Positions 1 through 7,323 of a stretch of 33,802 bases of DNA are shown here, piece by piece (the stretch's first letter is position 1; the number at the start of each line of letters is the position of its first letter). The translations under genes and the position numbers were made by a program. The notes under the pieces are model-generated. The model saw only the letters and a list, made by a program, of their open reading frames with translations. It was not told where the DNA came from and searched no databases. This DNA comes from an uncultured bacterium (GTDB taxonomy: Bacteria; Myxococcota_A; Polyangia; Polyangiales; Houyiibacteriaceae). The stretch lies in contig CALJYC010000044.1 of assembly GCA_937984275.1 (NCBI GenBank), positions 1 to 33,802 of the forward strand, given 5' to 3'.

Positions 1-348
1 GACAAGTATGTGACACCCATCTACATGGGCCTCGGACTGCTCCCGTTTCCGGCGGAGCTCCACTACATCGTGGGCGAGCCGATCCGCTTGCCCTACGGCC
101 CCGAGGCTGCCGAGGATCGTGAAATCGTCGCGCAGCTCCACCGGCAGGTAGCGGAAGCCGCACAGAAGTTGATCGACCGAGGCCTCGAAGAGCGCAAGAT
201 CGCTGGCACTGGCACTGGCACTGGCACTGACACTGACACTGGCACTGACACTGACACTGGCACTGGCACTGGCACTGACACTGGCACTGGCACTGGCACT
301 GGCACTGACACTGACGCCGGCACCTCTCGGGATCGACTCGTGGTATAG
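1..348 (+). CDS. C-terminal part of a PlsC-like phospholipid/glycerol acyltransferase (5' end outside window)
   Basis: The reading frame is open from base 1, so the gene starts upstream; 115 residues are visible. The segment LPFPAELHYIVGEPI followed by an amphipathic helix with EDREIVAQLHRQV resembles the C-terminal end of lysophospholipid/diacylglycerol acyltransferases, where a strand reading 'h.y.vGePI' is followed by a terminal helix. The catalytic HxxxxD motif would lie upstream and cannot be checked. After the normal-looking end (GLEERK, about residue 64) the protein runs into 18 Gly-Thr or Asp-Thr dipeptides encoded by a hexanucleotide repeat, then stops. A GTG at position 10 is in frame but would remove the whole catalytic part, so it is not taken as the start. 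The family call is moderate because only the tail is visible. Confidence 0.6.
   Translation, partial: DKYVTPIYMGLGLLPFPAELHYIVGEPIRLPYGPEAAEDREIVAQLHRQVAEAAQKLIDRGLEERKIAGTGTGTGTDTDTGTDTDTGTGTGTDTGTGTGTGTDTDAGTSRDRLVV
205..312 (+). repeat. Hexanucleotide tandem repeat, 18 units of G(G/A)CACT
   Basis: Eighteen uninterrupted 6-bp units, GGCACT (12) or GACACT (6), lie in frame at the 3' end of the acyltransferase-like gene. They encode Gly-Thr or Asp-Thr. The only variation is a G/A transition at the second base, which switches Gly to Asp. Degenerate units (GACGCC, GGCACC) follow at 313-324. Because the unit is a multiple of three, copy-number change would lengthen or shorten the tail without a frameshift. 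Confidence 0.97.
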
Positions 349-369
349 TTCGGGGCTCCGGGGGGAAGC

Positions 370-924
370 GTGGCGTATAGGCTCTACCGAAGAACATTCA
401 CCAAGCTCAGCTTGCTCACCGGCGCCGGCGCGCTGGTTCTCCCTGCGTGCAGCGACGATTCAGCCACGCCTAGCGGCACCGTCACGCTCACTGCCGACGA
501 ACGTGAGCTCATGGAGCGCTTTGCAGAGGTTTACGTGCCGACAGACGGCACATCGCTCAAGCCGCGATCGGACGTTCCGGTGGTCGACAACATAGAGCAC
601 GCGTTCTCGCTCATGGACGCTCCGACCCTCGAACAGGTGCGCATTGGGCTCAAGCTTTTCAACTACGGCGCGATCCTGATCGGTTTTCACTTCACCCGTT
701 TCGTCCATCTCTCGGCCGGGCAGCGGCTCGGTTACATCCAGCGATGGGAAGAAGGCATGGAGATCCAACGCGGGATCTCTACCGTCCTCAAAAAGCTAAT
801 GTGTTACGGGTACTGGAAGGACGTCGAGGCCGGCCGCGCGATTGGTTACCAGGGCCCGGTTTCGGAAGCAGGCGGCATTCCCAGCCTGGGCAATGCGCCG
901 ATGCCCCAAGTCCCGAGCGAGTGA
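370..924 (+). CDS. Tat-type lipoprotein resembling gluconate 2-dehydrogenase subunit 3
   Basis: This 184-residue protein starts at GTG 370 after a G-rich Shine-Dalgarno (GGGGGGAAGC). The N-terminus has a twin-arginine pair (YRRTFTK, residues 6-12), a hydrophobic stretch and a lipobox ending in Cys27 (LPAC), so it is probably exported folded by Tat and lipidated. The rest is helical and resembles the small 'subunit 3' partner of periplasmic GMC dehydrogenases. The GMC oxidoreductase gene starts 5 nt after its stop, which matches the usual pairing of an exported small subunit with a flavoprotein lacking its own signal. Its expected role is export and membrane anchoring of that partner. The similarity is judged from size, Tat signal and neighbourhood, so the family name is tentative. 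Confidence 0.65.
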   Translation: MAYRLYRRTFTKLSLLTGAGALVLPACSDDSATPSGTVTLTADERELMERFAEVYVPTDGTSLKPRSDVPVVDNIEHAFSLMDAPTLEQVRIGLKLFNYGAILIGFHFTRFVHLSAGQRLGYIQRWEEGMEIQRGISTVLKKLMCYGYWKDVEAGRAIGYQGPVSEAGGIPSLGNAPMPQVPSE

Positions 925-929
925 CCGCC

Positions 930-2486
930 ATGCCAGACGAACCCAGAACGATGGCCGAGCGGCGCCCGATCTTGAGAGTCACGCAGCCGAGCGAGATGCC
1001 GGACGCCGGGCTCACCCTCGATGCGGACGTCGTGGTCATTGGTTCGGGCGCCGGAGGCGCGGTGACAGCCTACGAGCTGACACGGTCGGGAGCGAAAGTC
1101 GTCGTGCTGGAAGCAGGGCCGCACATCCCGTCCGGTCGGTTTCAGGAGCACGCCCCAACTGCGCTCGAGACCTTGTACGAGGACCATGGGAATCAGACGA
1201 ACACGACGGGCGACCTGCCGATCCTTCAAGGAAAGTGCGTTGGAGGTTCGACCGTCGTCAATGCCGCTGCGTGCTTCCGCGTGCCGGACCAGGTCTTGCA
1301 AAATTGGACCGAGGAGCACGGTCTCGACAATCTCTCGCCCCAGGCGCTGGCTCCCTACTTCGAACGAGTCGAGCGAAACCTCTCCGTTCATCAGAACCAG
1401 CCGCACGAGGTCAACTACAACGGGCGTCTGCTGATCGAAGGCGCGCAGAAGATCGGGATTTCGGCGGCTCCCATCTCTCGCAACATCAAGGATTGCGCGC
1501 TGACCGGGCACTGCGTCTCCGGGTGCAAGACCGATCGTAAGCAATCGATGCTGGTAACCTATCTGCCATGGGCGAGCGAGCTCGGCGCAACGATTTTGAG
1601 CGGCACGCGCGCTGAAACTTTCGAGATCAGCAACCGCCGCGTCACAGCGGTCAACGCGGTCGCCACCGATTCGAGTGGCAAGATGAAGCCGGTTCGAGTC
1701 GAGGCGGCTCTGGTCGTCGTGGCCGCCGGCGCGGTGCAGACCCCTCTCCTGTTTCAGAAGAACAGAATCGGAAACAGCAGCGGCCAGGTCGGGCACAACT
1801 TCGCGTGCCATCCGTCGCTTGCGGTGTTTGGCGAGCACGACAAAGAGGTCTACGCGTGGGTCGGCGCCACCCTGAGCGCGCAAGCGGGCGACATCGAGAA
1901 CCCCCTCAAAGGCGGGTACTTACTCGAGGCCGGGATGGTCGGCCCCGTCATCACCAGTAGTTGGATCGACGGCGGCATCGGCCGCGACTTCGTCGAGTTC
2001 ATGGAGAACTCCAAGAAGATGCAAGCTGCTGTCACGCTGATCCACGACCACAACGTCGGCCGCGTCTACCTCGAGGGCGATCGCAAGCGCATCGACTACG
2101 ACCTCGACGATCGCGACTTCGAATCGATGCGCGAGGCGCTGCGCGGGACGGCGCGAATCTACTTCGCGGCTGGGGCACACAGGGTGTATCTGCCCACGAC
2201 GCGCCGAACCACGATCGAAAGCGCGGAGCAAATCGACTCCGTGATCAACGGCCTGACGAACGGAAAGCACCGGTACCGCATGACGTCGTACCATCCGCAG
2301 GGCACGATGCGGATGGGCGCCGACCCCGCGAGAAGCGTGGTTGCACCGGACGGCCGCTGTCACGACCTCGACAACGTGTACGTCCCGGACGCAAGCCTGT
2401 TTCCGTCATCACTGCTCGTGAACCCGCAGGTCACCGTCTACGCGATGGCGAGCTACATCTCCGACCGGATCATGGCGCGCGGCTAG
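930..2486 (+). CDS. GMC-family FAD-dependent oxidoreductase
   Basis: This 518-residue flavoprotein has an N-terminal FAD-binding Rossmann motif (GSGAGG at 38-43, with an acidic residue closing the fold in VVLEAG) and the GMC signature GGSTVVNAA. The C-terminal GMC domain carries catalytic His455 (SYHPQGTMRMG) and Asn498 (NPQVTVYA). A cysteine cluster (GHCVSGCKTDRKQS) sits in the middle, as in bacterial alcohol/sugar GMC dehydrogenases. ATG 930 is used; an in-frame ATG at 951 is possible, and the frame is also open upstream but overlaps the previous gene. There is no signal peptide, which fits co-export with the Tat lipoprotein directly upstream. The substrate (alcohol, sugar or sterol) cannot be told. 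The electron acceptor is probably a cytochrome or quinone rather than oxygen, by analogy with gluconate dehydrogenases. Confidence 0.88.
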   Translation: MPDEPRTMAERRPILRVTQPSEMPDAGLTLDADVVVIGSGAGGAVTAYELTRSGAKVVVLEAGPHIPSGRFQEHAPTALETLYEDHGNQTNTTGDLPILQGKCVGGSTVVNAAACFRVPDQVLQNWTEEHGLDNLSPQALAPYFERVERNLSVHQNQPHEVNYNGRLLIEGAQKIGISAAPISRNIKDCALTGHCVSGCKTDRKQSMLVTYLPWASELGATILSGTRAETFEISNRRVTAVNAVATDSSGKMKPVRVEAALVVVAAGAVQTPLLFQKNRIGNSSGQVGHNFACHPSLAVFGEHDKEVYAWVGATLSAQAGDIENPLKGGYLLEAGMVGPVITSSWIDGGIGRDFVEFMENSKKMQAAVTLIHDHNVGRVYLEGDRKRIDYDLDDRDFESMREALRGTARIYFAAGAHRVYLPTTRRTTIESAEQIDSVINGLTNGKHRYRMTSYHPQGTMRMGADPARSVVAPDGRCHDLDNVYVPDASLFPSSLLVNPQVTVYAMASYISDRIMARG

Positions 2487-2900
2487 CTACTGCGTTTTTT
2501 GAACTCGGGCGAAGCACCAGATGCCGCCGTCGGCTTCGACGAGCTTCCAGCCCTCTGCACCGAGACCCGAGAACTGTGTCGTCATCGCGTCGGGTTTCTT
2601 GGCCGGACGGACGCACTTGTACTCCCACTTGTGCGAGCCCCATTTCCCGTGGCAGCCGTGGTGCGCCTTGCCCTTGCCGCAGTGGGCGCATGCCTTGCCC
2701 TGTTTGCAGTACGGGCAGGTCTTGCCCTCGGTGCAATGCGGACAGTCTTTGCCCGCCGCGCAATGCGGACAGTCGGAGCCCTGTGCACAGGTTTGACAAG
2801 ACGCGGCGTTGCCATCGGTCTGCGATTCGGCGGGAGTACCGCCAAAGGCGAGCCACATCACGCCAGCGGTGAGAACAGAAGCTAGAAGCACAGAACGCAT
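2487..2900 (-). CDS. Secreted Cys-rich repeat protein with a DUF4177-like C-terminus
   Basis: This 137-residue protein begins at ATG 2900 behind a strong Shine-Dalgarno (GAGGAGG). A signal peptide (hydrophobic core LLASVLTAGVMWLAF) is followed by five tandem nonapeptides of the form C-x-x-C-x-x-G-[KS]-x between about residues 35 and 79. A His/Cys/Gly-rich degenerate unit follows (HHGCHGKW). The last 50 residues (WEYKCVRP, then LGAEGWKLVEADGG, then WCFARV) resemble the small DUF4177-type fold. CxxC arrays usually bind zinc, iron or copper or form disulfides, and an exported metal-binding or redox-active protein is a reasonable inference. I do not recognise a characterised homologue. It lies downstream of trpF on the same strand but is separated by a palindromic repeat, so it is probably transcribed alone. 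Confidence 0.8.
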   Translation of the reverse strand: MRSVLLASVLTAGVMWLAFGGTPAESQTDGNAASCQTCAQGSDCPHCAAGKDCPHCTEGKTCPYCKQGKACAHCGKGKAHHGCHGKWGSHKWEYKCVRPAKKPDAMTTQFSGLGAEGWKLVEADGGIWCFARVQKTQ

Positions 2901-2940
2901 GAATCCTCCTCGAGTTGAAGCGAGCAGCCTAGCACGAACA

Positions 2941-2987
2941 ATTAACCCTTCTAAAAAGGGGTCTGACCCCTTTTTAGAAGGGTTAAT
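2941..2987. repeat. Perfect 47-bp palindrome (REP-like element)
   Basis: Two 23-nt arms (ATTAACCCTTCTAAAAAGGG continuing GTC) are exactly complementary around a single central T. The element lies between trpF and the Cys-rich gene, both on the minus strand, and overlaps the trpF stop codon (TAA at 2985-2983). As RNA it would form a very strong hairpin that could terminate transcription or protect the 3' end. A related element occurs at 33669-33727, which points to a dispersed palindromic repeat family rather than a gene-specific terminator. Confidence 0.93.
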
Positions 2988-3591
2988 TTTTGGCGGCGGT
3001 TATGAAGGCTTGGACTTGGGCGTGGTCTTTTTGACCGGGGGCCATTTCTACTCCGGAGGCTACGTCTACGCGGAAGGGGTTCACGGCGTGGATGGCTTCG
3101 GCGACATTGTCAGGGTTGAGACCTCCCGCCAGGGTCAGCTTCCGCTCCTTCGCGACCGCCGCTGCGATGTCCCAATCGAAGGTACGGCCGGTGCCGCCGG
3201 GCATGCCCGGCACGCTGGCATCAAGCAGGAGATGCTCGCCGGGATAGGTTCGGGCGAGCTCGATTGCGGAGCCGTCTTTCACGCCAATCGCTTTGTATGC
3301 ATTTGGAAGCAGCTCCGCCAGCAGCTCGGGAGGCTCCGCACCGTGCAACTGCGCCCATTGAATCCCGGTGTCGCGCAGGGTCTCGCGAATCTGCTCGAGG
3401 GTGAAATCGACGAAAACCCCGACCATGACGGCACGGTCGCGAGCGCCCTCAACGATCGCGCGGGCCGTCGGGACGTCCACACATCGAGGCGAGCCCGGCC
3501 AAAAGTTGAGACCGATCGCGTCGGCGCCTGCGTCGATGCAACGCACTGCGTCGTCGACCGTCGTTAGCCCGCAGATCTTGACCTCAACCAT
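2983..3591 (-). CDS. trpF: Phosphoribosylanthranilate isomerase
   Basis: TrpF catalyses the Amadori rearrangement of N-(5'-phosphoribosyl)anthranilate to CdRP in tryptophan synthesis. The 202-residue product has the family length and motifs: VKICGLT with catalytic Cys7, GLNFWPGSPR, WAQLHG, the catalytic-Asp strand LLLDAS (Asp124) and the phosphate-binding end LAGGLNPDNV followed by DVASGVE. ATG 3591 is chosen because MVEVKICG matches the normal N-terminus; the frame is open further upstream. No other trp gene is present, so trpF is detached from any trp operon here. The stop codon lies inside a dispersed palindrome, so the insertion may have reset the C-terminus (ending AAKN). It is divergent from korA, with 146 bp between the starts. 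Confidence 0.95.
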   Translation of the reverse strand: MVEVKICGLTTVDDAVRCIDAGADAIGLNFWPGSPRCVDVPTARAIVEGARDRAVMVGVFVDFTLEQIRETLRDTGIQWAQLHGAEPPELLAELLPNAYKAIGVKDGSAIELARTYPGEHLLLDASVPGMPGGTGRTFDWDIAAAVAKERKLTLAGGLNPDNVAEAIHAVNPFRVDVASGVEMAPGQKDHAQVQAFITAAKN

Positions 3592-3737
3592 ACCCCGAGG
3601 ATGCGCCGACAGTGTCTCATCGTCCAACCTCCCGATAACCACTTGCGGACCAGGGAACCCCGCCCTAGAACGCGTTCCAGTTTGGCCCGGAAGGACGGGC
3701 GTTACGGAGCCTGCGGGACTAGAATCGACAATCGAGC

Positions 3738-5615
3738 ATGGAACCATCTGCCGCTGCGCGCGTTCAGCCCAGTCCGCGTGAAACCCTAGACTCCGTCATC
3801 ATCCGATTTGCCGGCGACTCCGGCGACGGGATGCAACTCACCGGTAGCCAATTCACCACTGCTACGGCCGACGCCGGAAACGATCTTTCGACGTTTCCAG
3901 ACTTCCCCGCGGAGATCCGCGCGCCGGCCGGCACGACCTACGGCGTGTCCGGCTACCAAATCCACTTCGCGTCGCACGACGTACAAACACCCGGGGATGC
4001 CCCCGATGTCCTCGTGGCGATGAACCCTGCCGCGCTCAAGGTCAACAGCGAGGTGCTCAAGACAGGTGGCTTGCTCGTGGTCAACAGCGGGGCATTCACC
4101 GCGAACAATCTCAAGAAGGCCGGCTACGAGGTGAATCCGCTCGAAGACGGCTCGCTCGATCGCTTTCGTGTATTGGCGCTCGACGTCACGAAGATGACCC
4201 TCGACGCAGTGAAAGAGGTCGGCCTCGGTTCCAAAGACGCCAACCGCTGCAAGAACATGTGGACGTTGGGCCTCATGTATTGGCTCTTCGGCCGCGAGCG
4301 CGATCAAACGGTTGGCTGGCTCAAGAACAAATTCGCGAAGCGCCCCAAGCTCGCTGAGGCAAACATCGCAGCGCTCAACGCCGGCCACATCTACGGCGAG
4401 AACGCGGAATTGCCCCACGGAATCAACGCGTATCAGGTGCCGTCGGCGAACCTGGCGCCGGGCGAATACCGCAATATCAGCGGCAACGAAGCGACCGCGT
4501 GGGGCCTAGTCACGGGCGCGAGGCTTGCCGGCCTCGAGGTCATGTACGGTTCCTACCCGATCACGCCGGCGTCGAGCCTGTTGCACAACTTGGCGCGTCT
4601 CAAGCACTTTGGCGTGACGACATTCCAGGCCGAAGACGAGATCGCTGCCGTCGCGGCGGCTGTCGGAGCAAGCTTCGGTGGCTCGATCGGCGTCACGGGC
4701 ACCTCCGGTCCGGGCGTCGCATTGAAGTCCGAAGCGATTGGGGTGGCGATGATGGCGGAGCTGCCATTGGTCATCGTCAACGTCCAGCGTGGCGGGCCTT
4801 CGACCGGGCTTCCGACGAAGACCGAACAGTCCGATCTCTTCCAGGCGGTCTGGGGGCGCAACGGCGACGCACCACTCGTGGTGCTGGCCGCCGCAACGCC
4901 GGGCGACTGCTACTACATGGCGATCGAAGCGATTCGCGTCGCGACGACCTACATGACGCCGGTCATCTTGCTCACCGACGGCTATCTCGCCAACAGTGCA
5001 GAGCCTTGGCTACTGCCCGACGTCGACGCGCTCAAGCCATTCCCGGTCGCGTTCCACCAGGAGCCCGAGGGCTTCCACCCCTTCTCGCGGGACGAGGAAA
5101 CTCTAGCCCGCGTGTGGCCCGTGCCGGGGACGCCCGGTCTCGAACACCGCATCGGAGGGCTCGAGAAGGACCGGAGCACTGGCCATATTTCCTACGACCC
5201 CCACAACCACCACCTGATGACCAGCGTTCGGCACGACAAGATCGCGGGAATCGCGAGAGACGTCGCACCCGCGAAGGTCGACCAGGGGGACAACCACGGC
5301 GACTTACTGGTCGTCGGCTGGGGATCGACGTACGGCTCGATCAGACAGGCGGTAAGCGTGCTGCGCGAGAAAGGCCACCAGGTATCGCACCTGCACCTTC
5401 GCAACATCTGGCCCCTTCCCGAGGGGCTTGGAAACTTGCTCGATTCGTTCCATACCGTCCTGGTCCCTGAGCTCAACAACGGACAGCTGGTGAAGCTGCT
5501 TCGCGCCGAGTACCCGGTCGACGCCGTGAGCTTGCCCCGAGTGACAGGGCTGCCCTTCCGTATTGGCGGCCTCATCCAAGCGATGGAAGAGCGTCTGCAG
5601 GGGAGCGCGATATGA
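3738..5615 (+). CDS. korA: 2-oxoacid:ferredoxin oxidoreductase, fused gamma-alpha subunit
   Basis: This 625-residue protein fuses the gamma domain (about residues 20-190, beginning IIRFAGDSGDGMQLTG) to the alpha/pyrimidine-binding domain (from about 245). The alpha part carries YPITPAS, the conserved Glu region FQAEDEIAA, TGTSGPG and VQRGGPSTGLPTK. With KorB it forms a TPP and iron-sulfur enzyme that oxidatively decarboxylates a 2-oxoacid, most likely 2-oxoglutarate, to the acyl-CoA while reducing ferredoxin. ATG 3738 is the first plausible start; a TAGAAT hexamer at 3720-3725 could be a -10 but no good -35 is seen. Its stop overlaps the korB start (ATGA). This two-gene layout is the KorAB type found in many aerobes as well as anaerobes. 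2-oxoglutarate versus pyruvate specificity is inferred from overall resemblance. Confidence 0.92.
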   Translation: MEPSAAARVQPSPRETLDSVIIRFAGDSGDGMQLTGSQFTTATADAGNDLSTFPDFPAEIRAPAGTTYGVSGYQIHFASHDVQTPGDAPDVLVAMNPAALKVNSEVLKTGGLLVVNSGAFTANNLKKAGYEVNPLEDGSLDRFRVLALDVTKMTLDAVKEVGLGSKDANRCKNMWTLGLMYWLFGRERDQTVGWLKNKFAKRPKLAEANIAALNAGHIYGENAELPHGINAYQVPSANLAPGEYRNISGNEATAWGLVTGARLAGLEVMYGSYPITPASSLLHNLARLKHFGVTTFQAEDEIAAVAAAVGASFGGSIGVTGTSGPGVALKSEAIGVAMMAELPLVIVNVQRGGPSTGLPTKTEQSDLFQAVWGRNGDAPLVVLAAATPGDCYYMAIEAIRVATTYMTPVILLTDGYLANSAEPWLLPDVDALKPFPVAFHQEPEGFHPFSRDEETLARVWPVPGTPGLEHRIGGLEKDRSTGHISYDPHNHHLMTSVRHDKIAGIARDVAPAKVDQGDNHGDLLVVGWGSTYGSIRQAVSVLREKGHQVSHLHLRNIWPLPEGLGNLLDSFHTVLVPELNNGQLVKLLRAEYPVDAVSLPRVTGLPFRIGGLIQAMEERLQGSAI

Positions 5616-6625
5616 GTCCCAACTCACCAAAGAAAGAATACACCCGCAAAGACTTCGCTTCCGATCAGGAAGTTCGCTGGTGCCCCGGCTGCGGCGACTA
5701 CGCGATTCTCGCCGCCGTGCAGCGAACCCTGCCGAGCCTTGGATCGACCCCGGAGAACACCGTGTTCATTTCCGGCATCGGCTGCTCGAGCCGGTTCCCC
5801 TACTACATGAACACCTACGGGTTTCACACGATCCACGGCCGCGCGCCCGCGATCGCGACAGGGCTCAAGCTCGCCAACCCCAAGCTCGACGTCTGGGTGA
5901 TCACCGGTGACGGCGACGGGCTGAGCATTGGCGGCAACCATCTGCTTCACGTGTTGCGCCGCAATATCGACCTACAGATCATGCTGTTCAACAATCAGAT
6001 CTATGGCCTGACGAAGGGGCAGTACTCGCCGACGTCGCAGGTCGGTAAGGTCACCCCTTCGAGCCCGCTCGGGTCGATCGACCAACCAGTGGTGCCGACG
6101 CGTTTCGCGTTGGGCGCGCGCGCGACTTTCGTGGCTCGAGCTTTCGACACGTCGAAAAAGCTCCCGGAGGCGTTGAGCGCGGCCCGCGAGCACAAAGGCG
6201 CATCGTTCATCGAGATCCTCCAGAACTGCCCCGTCTTCAACGACGGAGTCTTCGAGCTGATCACGGATCGAAAGACTGGCCCGGCCTACCAACTTTGGCT
6301 CGAGCACGGCCAACCGATGAAATTCGGGGCCAACGGCGAGAAAGGCCTCCGATTGAAGCCGGAAACGCTCAGCCTCGAGGTCGTGACGATCGGCGAGGAC
6401 GGCGTCAGCGAGCAGGACATCGTCGTTCACGACGAGACCAACGCCTCGCTTGCGTGGATGCTCACGGACCTACCCGAGGTCGTCGCGCTCGGCGTGCTCT
6501 ATCGTCAGCCAGGCCCCGTCTACAACGAAAGCGTTGCAACCCAGCGCGACCTCGCAGAGGACCGATTCGGCGAGCCGGACCTACATGCCCTTCTTCGGCA
6601 AGGGCACACCTGGACCGTTTCCTGA
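5612..6625 (+). CDS. korB: 2-oxoacid:ferredoxin oxidoreductase, beta (TPP-binding) subunit
   Basis: This 337-residue partner of KorA carries the 4Fe-4S and TPP region: WCPGCGDYAIL near residue 28, GIGCSSRFPYY, HGRAPAIATG and the Mg-TPP motif GDGDGLSIGGNH, followed by FNNQIYGLTKGQYSPTS. These are diagnostic of KorB-type beta subunits. It is translationally coupled to korA (4-nt overlap). The last 45 nt overlap the 3' end of the convergent histidine-kinase-like gene on the minus strand, and no terminator separates the two, so the transcripts may read into each other. No ferredoxin or delta-subunit gene is adjacent; the electron acceptor must be encoded elsewhere. Confidence 0.93.
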   Translation: MSPNSPKKEYTRKDFASDQEVRWCPGCGDYAILAAVQRTLPSLGSTPENTVFISGIGCSSRFPYYMNTYGFHTIHGRAPAIATGLKLANPKLDVWVITGDGDGLSIGGNHLLHVLRRNIDLQIMLFNNQIYGLTKGQYSPTSQVGKVTPSSPLGSIDQPVVPTRFALGARATFVARAFDTSKKLPEALSAAREHKGASFIEILQNCPVFNDGVFELITDRKTGPAYQLWLEHGQPMKFGANGEKGLRLKPETLSLEVVTIGEDGVSEQDIVVHDETNASLAWMLTDLPEVVALGVLYRQPGPVYNESVATQRDLAEDRFGEPDLHALLRQGHTWTVS

Positions 6626-7318
6626 CGCCGCGCCGTTGGACACGGGCAACGTCAACACGATGCGAAGGCCGTGCGGGTCGCGCACGCTTGCCGTGACGTA
6701 GCCGCCGGAGCGCGACGCTAAATCTGCAAGCCTGGTCAGTTCGAACCCGACTTTCGGCCGCCGATCGAGCTTGGTGAATGGGGTGAACAAGGCGCAAAGC
6801 TCCTTCTCGCTCGGACTCGCGCCGTCGTCTTCAATTGTCAACGCAGCGGCGGAGCCGACGACGCGCGTGGCAACACGAAGCGATGTGGCGGCCTTGGTCT
6901 GTGCCATGAATTGCGCCACTCCAGAGAGCGCCTCCCTAGCCATCCAAACGTCCAGCTGGACAGTCGAGTCTTCGGCGCTCAGATCGAGCTCGGCGGGTGT
7001 TCCGAGCTCAGAAACCACGTTGGTCACGAGATCGTTGAGAGAAAGAGCCCGTGCGCGAAACGACGCTTCTCCTGCGAGGACGGCAAGTTGACGCATGAGC
7101 TCGCGCCCATCTTCCGCCGCATCGCGAACTTCGCCCATGTACTTCTCGAGCGCCTCGACGTTTGAAGCGCTCTTCTGTGCCAGATGCGCATTCCCGATGA
7201 TCACCCCGAGGATGTTGTTGACTTCATGAACGACACCCGCCGCGAGGTCTCTCGCCGCCTGCATACCCTCCGGATGCAAGATGCCCTTCCCCGGAACCTG
7301 CGATTCGTCGGCGGCCAT
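6581..7318 (-). CDS. Histidine-kinase-like protein with degenerate ATP-binding domain
   Basis: The 245-residue protein has no sensor or membrane segment. A canonical H-box (LAAGVVHEVNNILGVIIGN, His31) heads a dimerisation helix pair typical of HisKA kinases. The C-terminal half aligns by eye with a HATPase domain, but the key residues are missing: the N-box Asn is absent (ALSGVAQFMAQT), the G1 box reads IEDDGAS, and the G2 GxGL motif is replaced by VGFELTRLAD. The final strands (SGGYVTASV and LRIVLTLP) still fit the fold. ATG 7318 has GAGG 10 nt upstream; a TTG at 7327 overlapping the preceding stop is the alternative. It is the last gene of the chemosensory cluster, 5 nt after a receiver gene. 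It probably acts as a phosphotransfer partner or scaffold rather than an active kinase. Confidence 0.75.
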   Translation of the reverse strand: MAADESQVPGKGILHPEGMQAARDLAAGVVHEVNNILGVIIGNAHLAQKSASNVEALEKYMGEVRDAAEDGRELMRQLAVLAGEASFRARALSLNDLVTNVVSELGTPAELDLSAEDSTVQLDVWMAREALSGVAQFMAQTKAATSLRVATRVVGSAAALTIEDDGASPSEKELCALFTPFTKLDRRPKVGFELTRLADLASRSGGYVTASVRDPHGLRIVLTLPVSNGAASGNGPGVPLPKKGM

Positions 7319-7323
7319 CGTCG

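Noticed and set aside
846-1883. A 345-codon open frame on the minus strand opposite the GMC oxidoreductase
   Set aside because: It is a shadow frame of a clearly identified gene, with no motif and no Shine-Dalgarno.
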